From Theristus sp. LFF4_11 (lineage: Eukaryota > Nematoda > Chromadorea > Monhysterida > Xyalidae), in NCBI GenBank assembly GCA_030248135.1, contig JASANC010005875.1, positions 1 through 64,000 of the forward strand: DNA of 64,000 nucleotides, read 5' to 3'. Of this stretch, positions 22,931 to 34,082 are shown one piece after another; the first letter of the stretch is position 1; every line of letters begins with the position of its first letter. A model generated the notes under the pieces. The model had not been told where the DNA came from. It worked only from the letters and a program-made list of their open reading frames with translations, and searched no databases. A program made the translations under genes and the position numbers.

Positions 22931-24054
22931 AAACTGAAAGCGCGAACACATGTTGATTACATACCGGAAAAAAAAAGAGATAGAAAAATAAGTAACACTG
23001 TTTTCAGAATAGGTTTTTCGTGTCTACAGCGTATGAAAAGTAGTCGGATAAAAATTTTTTCGCGGCTCCAAGCACAACTTTGGGTGTTCGTTTCGTGTGC
23101 ACAGAACCAAGTTTGTGGCTTATACTATGCTCGCTGGAGGAAGCGAGCAAATTTGAAAAACGCGCGCGAGAGGATAACGGCTCATATAATGCGTGATGCG
23201 CTGTCCGCTCGCTGGCGCTCGCTCGCGCATCCGCATGATTATTTGTTTGTCTTAAATGCATTTTCAGAAGAAACTATTATCTTTCCGTGCAAAGGAGGCG
23301 GAGTAATGTTGAATGGAACTGTGGAAAAGCCGCAAAACTGAAAACTGAACGAGCTGTTTTGCGCTCGAACGGAGACCGAATATGAATTAAAATAATTTTA
23401 TTGGGCTGAAAAGATTCTGATACGTTTCGTTTTTCATTCTCTTGCACAAAACTGCCGTCAGATAACGTTCAGTTTTGCTGATTTCAACTTGCCGGGCAAC
23501 CGTGAAACATTTTTTCCATCTGTCCGTGCAAAAGCATTATACGACACGTTCAATAAGAAATATAATACAGTTTTGATGGGTAACATTTATTTTTAATCAA
23601 TTAAAAATCCGATTTTTTAAAAGTTAACCAAAAAATTTCAAAACCAATGCTCGCTGGAATGCTGGCTGGCTGGGGACTGGAGCAGAGCAAAATAAAACAA
23701 CATAACGTTTCATAAAGTCCTATTTATTTTTCTGCGTGCAGCATGTCAATTTGCGAAATTACTGCGCCTCTCTGCACAGTTTTCCTGTTAAATTTGAAAC
23801 CCGCGGCGCGGCGGGAACGCAGCCCAGCACTGACCACTGACAAATACAAATATGTTTGCATAAAAGCATATGCACGAAAAAGCTGCGCGTGTTTTCAGAC
23901 AGTTGAACGTGGATAATTTCAATGTCGATTAATACAAGCGCTCTATGATCACTGATTGTTCTATTGCGAAACAAAATGCCCGTAACCAGCGCTTTCCCGA
24001 TGCCTCCAATCAAACCATTTCAAAACATCTCACTCACCAACCAGCGCCACACAG
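22931..24054. other. Intergenic; dispersed repeat copy at 23318-23590
   Basis: Bases 23318-23590 match 3015-3310 in the same orientation. A region at 23110-23235 is rich in 'cgctcgctggcg' words. The first exon of the ionotropic-receptor-like gene should be near or upstream of here but I did not find one with support. Confidence 0.45.
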
Positions 24055-27000
24055 CGCCCATAATGCGCCTGCTCACGCCGCTGCACCCGTTGATGTTCGA
24101 GCGGTGCGCGATCGAGTCTGCACTCGAACACACTCGTGAGTGTCCGTTTCCCGGCTACGACGCCGAGGTGATGCAGCTGATATTCGCCACTGCCAACGTT
24201 CCCTATCGGCTGGTCGTGCCACCATTCCGACTTGGCCGCGGTAACAAAGCCGAACTCGTCCTGCGATCGCTCTCCGCAGCCGTCAACAGAACGATCGACG
24301 TGACGACGCTGCCGATCCGGTTGACGCCGCAGCAGATGACGAGTCGATTTCAAATCAGCTCCGTCGGTATCAAGACGAGCTCGCAGCATATCGCTGCGTT
24401 CGCGCCGGTGCGCATCGTTGGATCGATTCAGGGCGCTGGCGATTCCAAGGAAACTATGCGAAAGTTGTGTCAGTCTTTTGTTTAAACCTGTCATCCACCT
24501 TTTAAGCGGACTACTGAGCCCGCGAAAGCAGAAAGAACGGAGAGGTCGCGTTTTTCACCATCGCCGCAAATATATGCGGTTTTTGGGTTGCCAAACCAAA
24601 CACGACACCCGGTTCATTCTTTTGTATTTCAAGGTTGCGCCGGCTCTGAATTCTGCCAAACAAGTGACAGGTTTGAAGAAATATACTGTACCGTATATAA
24701 ATTTGTATTTTGTGTTCTGGCGCAATCTGAAAACTCGCGGCCAATACCACATTGTGTTTTTGCGGTTTGCATCAGTAAAGCTTATCAGACATCCACAAAA
24801 ATCAAAATTCAAGACTGCAAATTACCGTATTCCAATATCGAAACAACCGTTTTCCTGGAACACCAGTGCCGGTGTAGTCGTATGTCGACATGTACTCGTG
24901 GGAGGTATGGCTGACCGCGGTTTTATTCTACGCCGCCTACCGCGGTTACAAGCGACTGCGGCACAAGTTTGCGTCGCTAGAGGATGACGAAATTGACCGT
25001 TTCGATTATCGTGACCGCACCACCCTGTGCCACATGTTATCGCCAAAAACGCTCGGCAATGCGCTGCAAATCACGGCGAAACTGCTCGTTAGCATCTTTC
25101 TTGCGCTCTACAGGGCTGATCAGTTTCAACAAAAAAAAACATCAAAGTTTTATTTGAAAGCTTACCAGATGCATGTGCCATGATGAAGAAATCTCCGCAA
25201 ATCAGTGCCTTCTCCACGCTACATGGCTCTGATTTTTTGTTCAAATTTTCTAACTGGTCGACAGTTTGGCTTGCGGTTCTTAGTTCTGTCCAGCTTTTTT
25301 TTAAATCGTTAAGTGATCAAATTCGAATCGGGGAACTGATTGGTTGGTCTTTTTGCAATGACTGCCCTTTGTCAGTGATACAATAGCACAGAACCGCCAC
25401 CGCAAAAGCGAAGTCAGTCAGTGGTGCTTTTCGATCGAGAAAGAGTAGTCTTGAAAATTCAAATTTTTATTCCACTTCTCAATCATGCGATGATAAAAGT
25501 TTGCTTAGTTCTTGGTTTTTCCTCTGAAACTGGTCTCTCGTTTCAAAGCAACAATCTTTTGGCGCGTCTTTTGGTGTCAAACGATCAGCCAGCGTTCACC
25601 AATTACGATGAAATGTTGGCCGAAACAGCGAAGGGCAACGTTCGTTTAGTAATGAACAGGAATCTTCCAAATTTCTGGTACAACAACACACTAAGCACGT
25701 CCGAGAAGTTTCGCGCCGCAATGACAGCTAATCCGCCACTTTATTGGACGCTGCAGCCTACAGGTGCGCCACAATCCGTTGCGCGAAAATAGGTGCGGCA
25801 ACATTTCCAAGGAAGCATTGCATCAGAAAAGAACTTTTTCAACGTTGTTCTTTCTTTTATTTTCACAAAAGTGTCACCTTCGATGTTGTTGTTGTTGTTG
25901 TTGTTGTTGTTGGGATTTTTAGGCGATGGTTTTAGCCAGGGCTAACCCAGAGCGTACAGAACGCCATTGAGTAGGACGCCTATCGAGTTTTCTGTCATTA
26001 AGTGCCAATACACCCCGTCGGCGGGGCTCGATCCCCCGAGCGCACAGACAATAGTCTAACGCACTACCACCAGACCACGAGGATGTTCTCCAATCCACTG
26101 TGTTTTCTCCATTTTCGTCTTCAGAATACACAGACAGAAAAAAGCCAGCGGGTTTTTTTCGCCAAAATTGTGCTTCTAAAAAAGTGTCGCACATTAGCAG
26201 CGGTGAGAGTATTCAATTTACGGCACTCAAAAATCTGTCAACCAATTATTCAAAATTGGAGCGAGTCAATTGTGTTTTCTCAAGTTTTACCAAAATGATT
26301 TTCAGGCGCAGGATTATATGGGCCCTTAGCTACAAAGCTGAAGGAGCCAGACAACCTGCATCTGTACACCATAACGCCGGATACATTCAATTACGAACTG
26401 GTCAACGTCTACTGTTTGCAGGTGCACTGTTAATGCGGCAACTATTGTGTTTAAGCAGCATTCATGAAGCAGCCTTTAGTGACGCGTAGCTGTGTTAAAA
26501 CATAGCTACGCTGTGACTTAAAATACTGCTTCATGAATGCACCCTATCAAAAACTGCTTCATGAATGCAGCTTTAATGTTAATGTTAGTGCAACGAGGTT
26601 ACCAATGCGGCTACTAGGATTGCGTTAATTCACGTGTTCAAGACGCGTTTTAATGTCCGCTTTCCTATGGCCTCTTCGTAGCCTTTTTAGTAGCCGTTTT
26701 AGTAGCATATTATAACAGTTTAGTACATGTAACTATAGAGGCTCTGTGTTCACCGATTACTTCTAGCAGCAAGACTTTTGTTGTTGATACATATGTACAT
26801 TTTCTTCAGAGTGTTCACATTCCGGAGATTGGTCGCATCTCCGACGGGCTGATTTTCAGTCCGCATGTTGCGAAATCGGTTGTTGCCAAAATCGACTCGG
26901 CGATGTTGTCGACGCTGACGCAAGTGGGCGTGATCGCACAACGCTACGAGGAGCGACGGGCACGTTTGTTGAAGCCGAATTGTACTAGCAGGTTTGCTCA

Positions 27001-27577
27001 TTGATCTTGCGTGTTTCGGTGTTACAATTGCGGCCTCAAAAGTTGCGGCCAACTTTTGACCAAGTTGGAAACCGCCTGTAGTTTTCTGATCTGTGGTGAA
27101 TGTCCAATAATCACTGCAGAGTGCAAAACACAAAAACCTCCAGTTTACCTGCGTTCCTTCATATATAAAAAGGCGTGGTTTCGGCATCAGGTTTGGCTTA
27201 GAACACCTAAAACGACTTGGTACATCACCCCGTGTTTTTTCGCGATATTTTCCTAGCTATTAAATGGAAAATTTAATGACATTACTAAAAAAACAAAGAA
27301 CGATTTGGAAGTAGATCGACAAATCAACAGATTCATCAGCGATGCCGACAATTTTCAGTTTCCCATTTTATTTAATCTCAAACATAGCAGCTTCAACACA
27401 CATTTCAGTAACGATCAATCCGGCTACCGTCCCATACCGTTCACTTCGGCCGTTTGGGTGACGGGCGGACTTTTGGCGCTGCACTTTGTTTCGGCCATTC
27501 TTTTAATTTGCGAGAAAGCTTCGCTGAAATATGATCTTGCCGCGAAATTCAAATATTTGCGTTCAACTGTTTTCTAG
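24055..27577 (+). CDS. Ionotropic-receptor / iGluR-like channel subunit, 5' partial
   Basis: Six exons join in phase: 24055-24416, 24878-25122, 25549-25763, 26306-26421, 26810-26991 and 27409-27577 (stop TAG), about 429 residues. Exon 1 resembles the S1 ligand-binding lobe (MRLLTPLHPLMF...FPGYDAEVMQLIF...IDVTTLPIRLTPQQ) and runs into SSQHIAAFAPVRI before the first membrane helix in exon 2 (YSWEVWLTAVLFYAAYRGY). LVSIFLALYRA followed by NNLLARLL fits the third helix. Exons 3-5 form the S2 lobe. Exon 6 ends in a last helix, AVWVTGGLLALHFVSAILL, and a short cytosolic tail. This order matches the ionotropic receptor superfamily. Ligand residues of classical glutamate receptors (the RxxE pattern) are not evident, so a divergent ionotropic receptor is more likely than a synaptic receptor. 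The signal-peptide exon is missing, and the borders at 25122/25549 are the least certain. Confidence 0.7.
25883..26085 (-). mobile_element. tRNA-derived SINE with (AAC)n tail
   Basis: Read on the minus strand, it begins 'cctcgtggtctggtggtagt' (A-box-like), then 'gggggatcgagcccc' (B-box-like), and ends 'gcctaaaaatcccaacaac' with about nine AAC units. A second copy on the same strand is at 46187-46360. It lies in an intron of the ionotropic-receptor-like gene (between 25763 and 26306). It is a retroposon, not a functional tRNA, because no complete cloverleaf can be folded by eye. Confidence 0.8.
26455..26570. mobile_element. Small palindromic MITE, 'gcattcatgaagcag' family
   Basis: 'gcattcatgaagcagc' at the left is inverted at the right ('tactgcttcatgaatgc'), with 'gacgcgtagct' against 'agctacgctgtgac' inside. 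Relatives lie at 44078-44145, 46505-46593 and a partial copy at 55186-55222. Confidence 0.75.
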
Positions 27578-27584
27578 TAACATA

Positions 27585-28703
27585 CAAGGTGTCCCAAAAA
27601 AACATAACAAAAGTAAATGGCTCGTGCGGCCGACTGGTTGCACGTGAAGCCGTGAAATTTGACACACTTTTAGAAATAAGGAACACATTTTGTGTGTTCA
27701 AATTTTATCCCGAAATTCTACTTTTTCAATAGTATTTCAGCAGAAATGCGTAAAAACTCAAAAATCACCCTACTTCAGCATTTTGACTCAGGATAAACAT
27801 CGTTGTCGTCATCGAGATTCACATATGGCAGTGGCGCAAGTTCATCTTCAGCTTCGTCTTCACTGATGTCATGAGGTTTATCCTCTCGACCTTTTAGTTT
27901 CACTTTTTCAGCTGCTCAATGCCTTTTTCATTGTTCTCAATGACTGCCGACATTCGGTGTTCGAAATTGATGAGCAATTCTGGTGCAGCGCCCGATCATC
28001 GTTGATTTTTTGCACACCACTGCGAATTTTGCTTTTCAAATTGTCAAAAATGGGCGCCGAACGGTACACAATTTCCTTCAGGTGCCCCAAACCCATAAGT
28101 CAAGAAGAAAATTGAAACAAGTGCGCGAGTGGCTGTCGGCGTCGTTCGGTGACCGCTGGATCGGCCGCATGGGCAAAATTGAATGTCCCGAGAGGAGTCC
28201 GGACATGAAGCCTTTGACTTCTGCGTTTGGGGGCATCTGACGGATAATGTGGGACATTTTCGGCGCCCACCACTGCAGCGGTGTGCAAAAAAATCATCGA
28301 TGATCGGGCGCTGCACCAGAAAGTGAGCATCAGTTTCAATGAATGTCGGCGTTCATTGAGAACAATGGAAAACACGTTAAGCAGCCGAGAAAAATGAAAC
28401 TGAACGACCACATGATGACATCAGTGAAGTTGAAGCTGACGATGAACTTGTGCCACTGCCAGATGAAATTCTCGATGACGTCAATGATGTTTATCTTGAG
28501 TCAAAAAAAACTGAATTTTGGTGATTTTTGAGTTTTTACGTATTTCTGCTGAAATATTATTGAAAAAGTGGAATTTCGGAATAAAATTTGAACACATAAA
28601 ATGTGTTCCTTATTTCTAAAAGTGTTTCAAATTTCACGGCTTCACGTGCAACCAGTCGGCCTCATGAGCCGTTTACTTTTGTTATGTTTTTTTGGACACC
28701 CTG
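27585..28703. mobile_element. Inverted-duplicate mariner-derived element
   Basis: Long inverted arms: left 27585-28022 ('caaggtgtcccaaaaaaaca...') and right about 28270-28703 ('...tttttttggacaccctg'). The centre holds the C-terminal end of a mariner-type transposase. The left arm repeats part of this coding end in the opposite direction, so the element looks like a foldback formed from one transposon end. Confidence 0.8.
28090..28395 (+). pseudogene. Mariner transposase C-terminal remnant
   Basis: A frame reads FGDRWIGRMGKIECPERSPD, matching the classic mariner stretch 'wiGR.Gpi.WPpRSPDL.PlDfflWG' that carries the last catalytic Asp region. The following residues are altered and a stop occurs after AFGGI. 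In another frame the text resumes with IDDRALHQ and NECRRSLR, typical of the extreme C-terminus. A minus-strand partial copy of the same end (GHLKEIVYRSAP...CRQSLR) occupies 27908-28096. The rest of the gene is missing. Confidence 0.8.
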
Positions 28704-29349
28704 TACATGCCATTTATGATTTTGTGAAATTTTCATGATGTTCTCGTGTGCTGCTGTTCATGTGCTGTGTTTGAAATTTGAATATTGCGGTTACAATTGT
28801 ACATGTACAAATGCAATGCACATATGCTTTACTGTAAATGCAAGAAATGTGATTGAGAGAACAATAAAAAAAACACCGCAAAAATTGAAACGATCGAACA
28901 ATAACGCATGAAAATTATACGAATAAAATTGCACGCACGACACAGGCATAAATAAATTGATTCAATCAATTCGCTGATTTTGCGCTAATTTTTTTGGGGA
29001 CGAACAACACTTTCGTCACATAAATGTAAGACAGGATAATAAACACTTTCTAATGTGCAGAGATGACAGATGCAGAAAGCAAATTCGATCGTAATGGTGA
29101 ATTCGTCTTGTTTTGCGATTGTTTTTCAAGTTTTTTTCCGGTGCGCAGCGAGCATTCGCACGAAAAAAAAAGCGAATTAGCACATCACCAAACTCGGCCG
29201 CGTGCAAAAAGCTGTCCTCCATAAACGGAATGTAATAATCAATCAGAACAACTGCGAAACAGTTTCAATTTCAGTTGAATTTCAATTTACCTCCATTGAA
29301 TTTCACAATATTTCAGGGTTAAAACTCAAACAGCGAAGGCGCGTTTGTC
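28704..29349. other. Intergenic upstream of the S1 gene
   Basis: AT-rich sequence without recognisable coding or repeat content. It presumably includes the promoter of the next gene, but I could not assign a TATA box or other site. Confidence 0.4.
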
Positions 29350-32300
29350 ATGGAAACGTCGGAGCTGGCCGTTCTACTCGTAACGACCACAGTGGTCATT
29401 TGGTTGACGCACGCTGAAACGCTTTACGACATCGCCGACCAAGAGGAGGAATTGTGTCTGTGAACATTGTTGTTTGGAAATTTCAAATGCCATTAAAAAC
29501 GGGAGTCGATTGTTGATCTGCAAAACCGGCCCGACCAAAGCTTTCAGCGACACTCGTCTCACCAACATCCCGGAGGACATCCCGGACCAAAGAGCAACAA
29601 ATTGAAAAAGCTCGAACGTTTTTCTTGCTCAGGCATCGACGAACAAATTCAAAGCGCTCGAACACTTTTTTTTATTTTTTCCTGCTCAGGCATCGACACA
29701 CTGAACCACGCACTCCTTCGACCGCAGCCGTTTGCGTGCGGCAACGAAATCTGTCGTCCAAACGAACAGCTGTGCGTGGAGACGTTCGATACAGCTGCGG
29801 AAGAATGCTTCACTGGTCGGTCATACGTGTTGGTTGAATGCATCATGGTGAAAACTGTAGACTGTTGTTCAGAAACTGTGGTTGCGTGGACAAAACGTGT
29901 CTTTCGGTTGCGCTGTTTGACCGTTCGATTTATTGGGAATCTCGGGAGCGCGCACTCCCAAAGATTGCAGTTTAAAAATTTTTCATGGGTGTGCCATTAA
30001 TTTACGACCAGTCTCTACTCAAAAAATTCTTTTTTTAAAACACCAACTCTATCATCCGAAGTTCCCGATGTCGTCAAGCGCAAGGCCACTATAATCCAGT
30101 CTAAGTATGATGTTTTATTTTGGTCCCGAGACTCAATGCGCGCATAGATGGGTAAGCAGTCTCATGCATCACGCGGGAATTCAAAATTGGTAAAGTGATC
30201 AGCGACCCATTAATAAGGCCGGGTAACTTAGGCTATTCTGAACTACCACATAAAGATTGAAACTAGTTTTCAAGTCTGCAACCGCATAAAGTCGCAGGTC
30301 TTAAGGAAAAGATAACATTTCAGTCAAACCAGAGTGCCTCGACAGCCTTCCATACACTCGTACAACTACTCCGTGGCCAAAATTTCCGCCAACCACAAAA
30401 CGAGTCCAAATCACACCAAAATGGCGCAAAAAACCGGCGACTAAACAATCCGCAACGGAACGAACACCAACATTGGAGAATCTCCGACCACGACAAGACG
30501 TCATGAGCATGACACCCCTGCGGTTTCCCGAAGTTCCATTGAAGGTACATACATTGCTACGGATGGATTTTAGTTTTTTCCTTTTCCGTTGTACGTTCCT
30601 TTAAAAAATTCAGAATCATTCGTTGCAGCTCGTTTACTCATTGTTGAGCTACGTGACACTAAAACAATTTCTCGGTGAATAAAGTCCGCAAAGTGGTCAA
30701 ACCCATATCTAATAAAACCCGCTCGACCTAAAAAGGCATTCAAGAGTTCTTCAGTGTGCGCCAAATTCTCATTTTCTAGACTGAACTGACTGCCTTTCGC
30801 CAGTGATTAGTGCTTGAAAAACGCCGATATTTGAAACCAGAAATAAACAAAAAAAAAGAAAACTGAAAAAGCAAGCCAGCAGTTCATTGTAGCCGTGCGT
30901 CGACAGACATGCGTGGTGCGGTTTCTGGTCGGTCAAAGGTGAATGTCGCAAAAACCCGCGCTACATGGACCACCACTGCGCGCTGTCCTGTGGACGATGC
31001 CCACCGCCGTTTGGCCCAATTGGAGCGCCGGTTTGACCGGTTTTTGGGGTAATATTTAGACAAAATTTAGTCGCACTGCGAGGTCAGTTCAGCGGATTGT
31101 GCTGCAACTCCTCGCAAGACGTCTTGCGACCGGTTTGTTTTTTTTTCAAAATTGTCATTTTCGGACGCAATTACCCTACGTAGTGTTCAACGCTTTCTTA
31201 AAAACAGCTAATGAACTGCGGAATTCGCCAAATAACAACAATATCCACAGATTTTTCTAGACGTTTTTAAGAATCGCACTTTCTCACAGACGCTACCAGT
31301 TGCGGCCAATGTGCCAGCGCTGCTGCCGCCTCCACCACGGACGACGATCCATCAGTCACGGCCCGCTCAGGAATTGTGCTTCGACGCGCACCGGCATTGC
31401 GGATTCTGGGCGTCGATTGGTGAATGTCAGAAGAATCCGAGTTACATGCGAACGAACTGCCAGAGGGCGTGTGGCACGTGTCGTGATGGGAATGGGTTTA
31501 ATGGTATGTAATGTTGATTATGGGTGAAAAACGGTCAAAACAATCAGTTGGGGGGCAGATCATCGGAGACTTTTCGCCAGATCCGAATAATTTTGGCCTT
31601 GTATTCGGCGGTTAACTGCACACGGCACATTGACTCAGCTACATGTAATTCTACAGATTCAGTTGACTTTTCAGTTTTTCACCGAGGGGGCGGCAGGCAG
31701 GGAAGTGGGGCGGCGAACGGGCGACCGGGGGGCCGGTGGTGTCCGGGGGGGGGGGGGGGGTGGGGGGGGGCGGGTGGGGGGGGGGGTGGGGGGGGGTTTT
31801 TTTGGGTGGGTGTGGGTGAGTTATTTTTTTTTAAAAAATAATAGGACTATTCTGACCTGATGTATCATCATTTTGCAGAAGCTATTTTTTGAAGGGTCAA
31901 GTGAAATACGATGAAGACAAGGTGACTGCTAAACGAAGTGCAGATGCAAAGTGAATGACGACATTGTCGATTTGAAACGGTAACTGATAAAATGTTATTT
32001 TTCAAACGCCATCCGCTGCCGGTTTCACTTTGCAGTTCTGTAAATCTCGCCCCCGATCCCCACACCTACACGGTCACTGTTCAGTGGTCGTCGGTCAAGT
32101 GGTTCAGAGTGCTGATTCGAAAATTGAAAGCGAATGATTTGACACAAAAAATTGGGAAGATTTGAAAAGGAAAAAATAGCAAATTGGGTAGGTTGTATCC
32201 CCGAAAACATAACGTTTTACGTTGCTCAAAAACACTAATTTTGATGTATTTCCTATTTTGAGTTCAAGGTGCCAAGTTTTGGAAAGTTTAGGAGCTAGAA

Positions 32301-33269
32301 ACTATTCGTTTTTTTCGTTTTTAAAACGGTTTTAAAACGGAAAAGAAAAGGTTTTTTCTGGCAATATAAAAAACCGGTTTTTTACCAACCCTAGCTTGAG
32401 AAGGCGGTTTTGGCCGTGACGGATATGCAGGTGCAAGCGATGCATTGAGCCTCACTTTGAGAAATTTGAGTTGAGTCACTTTGAGTTGACTGTTGCCGTT
32501 GTTGTTGATGTTTGCTGTTATCGCCATACACTGCTGTTTTGAAGTGTTCTTTTGAATATTTGCTTGTTTGGCGCGATCATCCCAGGCCGCGATCGTCCCA
32601 GGCCGCGATCGTCCCAGGCCGCGATCGTCCCAGGCCGCGATCGTCCCAGGCCGCGATCTTCCCAGGCCGCGATCTTCCCAGGCCGCGATCTTCCCAGGCC
32701 GCGATCTTCCCAGGCCGCGATCGTCCCAGGCCGCGATCGTCCCAGGCCGCGATCGTCCCAGGCCGTGATCCTCCCAGGCCGCGATCCTCCCAGGCCGCGA
32801 TCGTCCCAGGCCGCGATCGTCCGGGCCGCGATCGTTCAGGCCGCGATCGTCCAGGCCGCGATTTTTCAGGCCGCGATGCTTCGGCCGCGATGCTTCGGCC
32901 GCGATCTAATGGGCCGCGATCTAACGCACGCCGGTTCAGATTGCCTATTGAAAATTGAACAGTTCAACATTAAAATGTAAATAAGAATATGGCAAAAAAA
33001 TATTCAAATGCTTGACCAGTTCGCGAGTTACCATGCTTCAAAAATGAAATCACTACTTATGCACCACCCTGTATATCTATATCTCCAAAAACCTGTTCAC
33101 CTCATTCAAAACTTGTTTGTCAGGATTCGAGACTATGAGACCGAACAAGTGGGGCCGAGTCTGCAGGGACCGTGATGTACTGTGTTCATTCTGGGCTGGT
33201 CACAATGAATGCGCGATCAATCCAAACTTTATGCATTTATACTGTCAAAGGGCATGTCGTCGTTGTTGA
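29350..33269 (+). CDS. S1: secreted six-Cys module plus three ShKT domains
   Basis: Six exons keep frame: 29350-29455, 29690-29815, 30324-30544, 30893-31030, 31290-31503 and 33124-33269 (stop TGA), about 314 residues. Exon 1 is a signal peptide (LAVLLVTTTVVIWLTHA) followed by LYDIADQEEELC. Exon 2 carries the shared module with cysteines spaced 15, 4, 6 and 10; its last Cys comes at the start of exon 3 (VKPEC). Exon 3 is a Pro/Thr/Arg-rich linker, without the Glu-rich run of its paralogues. Exons 4-6 each hold one ShKT domain with six Cys (for example CGFWSVKGECRKNPRYM and CSFWAGHNECAINPNFM), and the protein stops two residues after CRR. ShKT domains are disulphide-rich modules common in secreted nematode proteins. 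The function here is unknown. The exon 2 acceptor region is tandemly duplicated (about 61 bp, 29629 and 29690). Confidence 0.85.
30107..30318 (+). repeat. Dispersed repeat, 'tttattttggtcccgagact' family
   Basis: This 212-bp block matches 51544-51765 in inverted orientation ('caatgcgcgcatagat', 'gggaattcaaaattggtaaa', 'aaggccgggt', 'cttaaggaaaagata'). Here its end lies 5 bp before the exon 3 acceptor of S1, so that splice site abuts the repeat. Confidence 0.85.
31670..31835. repeat. G-rich tract in the S1 intron
   Basis: Bases 31741-31800 are almost only G with few interruptions, ending in T-rich DNA. This resembles the tracts at 6107-6181 and 54380-54520 and may be poorly assembled. Confidence 0.7.
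32570..32925. repeat. 16-bp minisatellite 'gatcgtcccaggccgc'
   Basis: About 20 tandem copies. Most are exact 16-mers with variants gatctt, gatcct and gatcgt, then shortening units ('ggccgcgatgcttc') at the 3' side. It lies in the last intron of S1. Because 16 is not a multiple of three, the array is open in several frames (for example SQAAIVPGRDRPRPRS), but nothing else supports coding. Confidence 0.95.
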
Positions 33270-34024
33270 TTTTTTGATACACCGAATTTCTCTGTTTTTC
33301 TCGTGTTCTACGTGAACGATTTTTGTTGCGCTGTTGTTCTATACAAAAAGTGTGAAATTTTAACACAATTAACCGCACACATCGACAACAAACCCTGAAA
33401 CTGCCCCTTCAAACCGTCTAGAAAACCAGGAAACACATTGCCACAAAAAAAACTAGTAGAGTTAATGAATATGCTCATCGCCGAAAAGTTCAGCGATTTT
33501 TTGCAGTAAAGTTAGTGAATTTATTTTCACTGTTTGACTGTTCCGCACCAATAAAAACATGTGAAATATAGTTTCTTTCTGCAGGAAAACCCAGAAACTA
33601 CCTAATTTGGTAAAATGCAGCAAAGGGACACAAGTAATAATCACATACAGTGTACTTCAACCGGTTGCTTTGCTCCATGTGGAAATAGCCCTTTGATACC
33701 AGTGACAGTTGTTGTGCAATGACCCAATTATTGTGCAAATTATTGTGGCTTTTTCAAGGAATACCAAACCAGTTTTTTAATGTAACGCCATATTAGCACT
33801 TTGCGTTTTTTTACAGTGCTGCCAAACTTAGCAAGAATGACAGTTTCGGCATCATATTCCTATGCTCGACCATTCTGGTTTTCTGGTTAACGCGTTTAAC
33901 AAACAAGAACAGCAGCAGAACAGTTATTTCATTAACGATGATCCAACATTTTTACACGTTGAAGATGATACGCTTTTCGCAACAACAGAAACTCACCAAC
34001 TTGTCTTTCATGCTTTTCAGGTGG

Positions 34025-34032
34025 TATAAATA
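34025..34032 (+). promoter_or_regulatory. Possible TATA box of S2
   Basis: TATAAATA lies 51 bp upstream of the S2 start codon at 34083. The stretch 33270-34024 before it has no other recognisable feature. This is a motif match only. Confidence 0.35.
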
Positions 34033-34082
34033 GTTTATGCTGATTTTTGTACATTATTAGCCGTTTTTAATTATACCAAAAA

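Noticed and set aside
32512..32980. Long open frames over the 16-bp array (repeating PGRDRPRPRSSQAAI)
   Set aside because: They arise because a 16-bp unit without stops is open in several frames. The region is in an S1 intron and has no splice or homology support.
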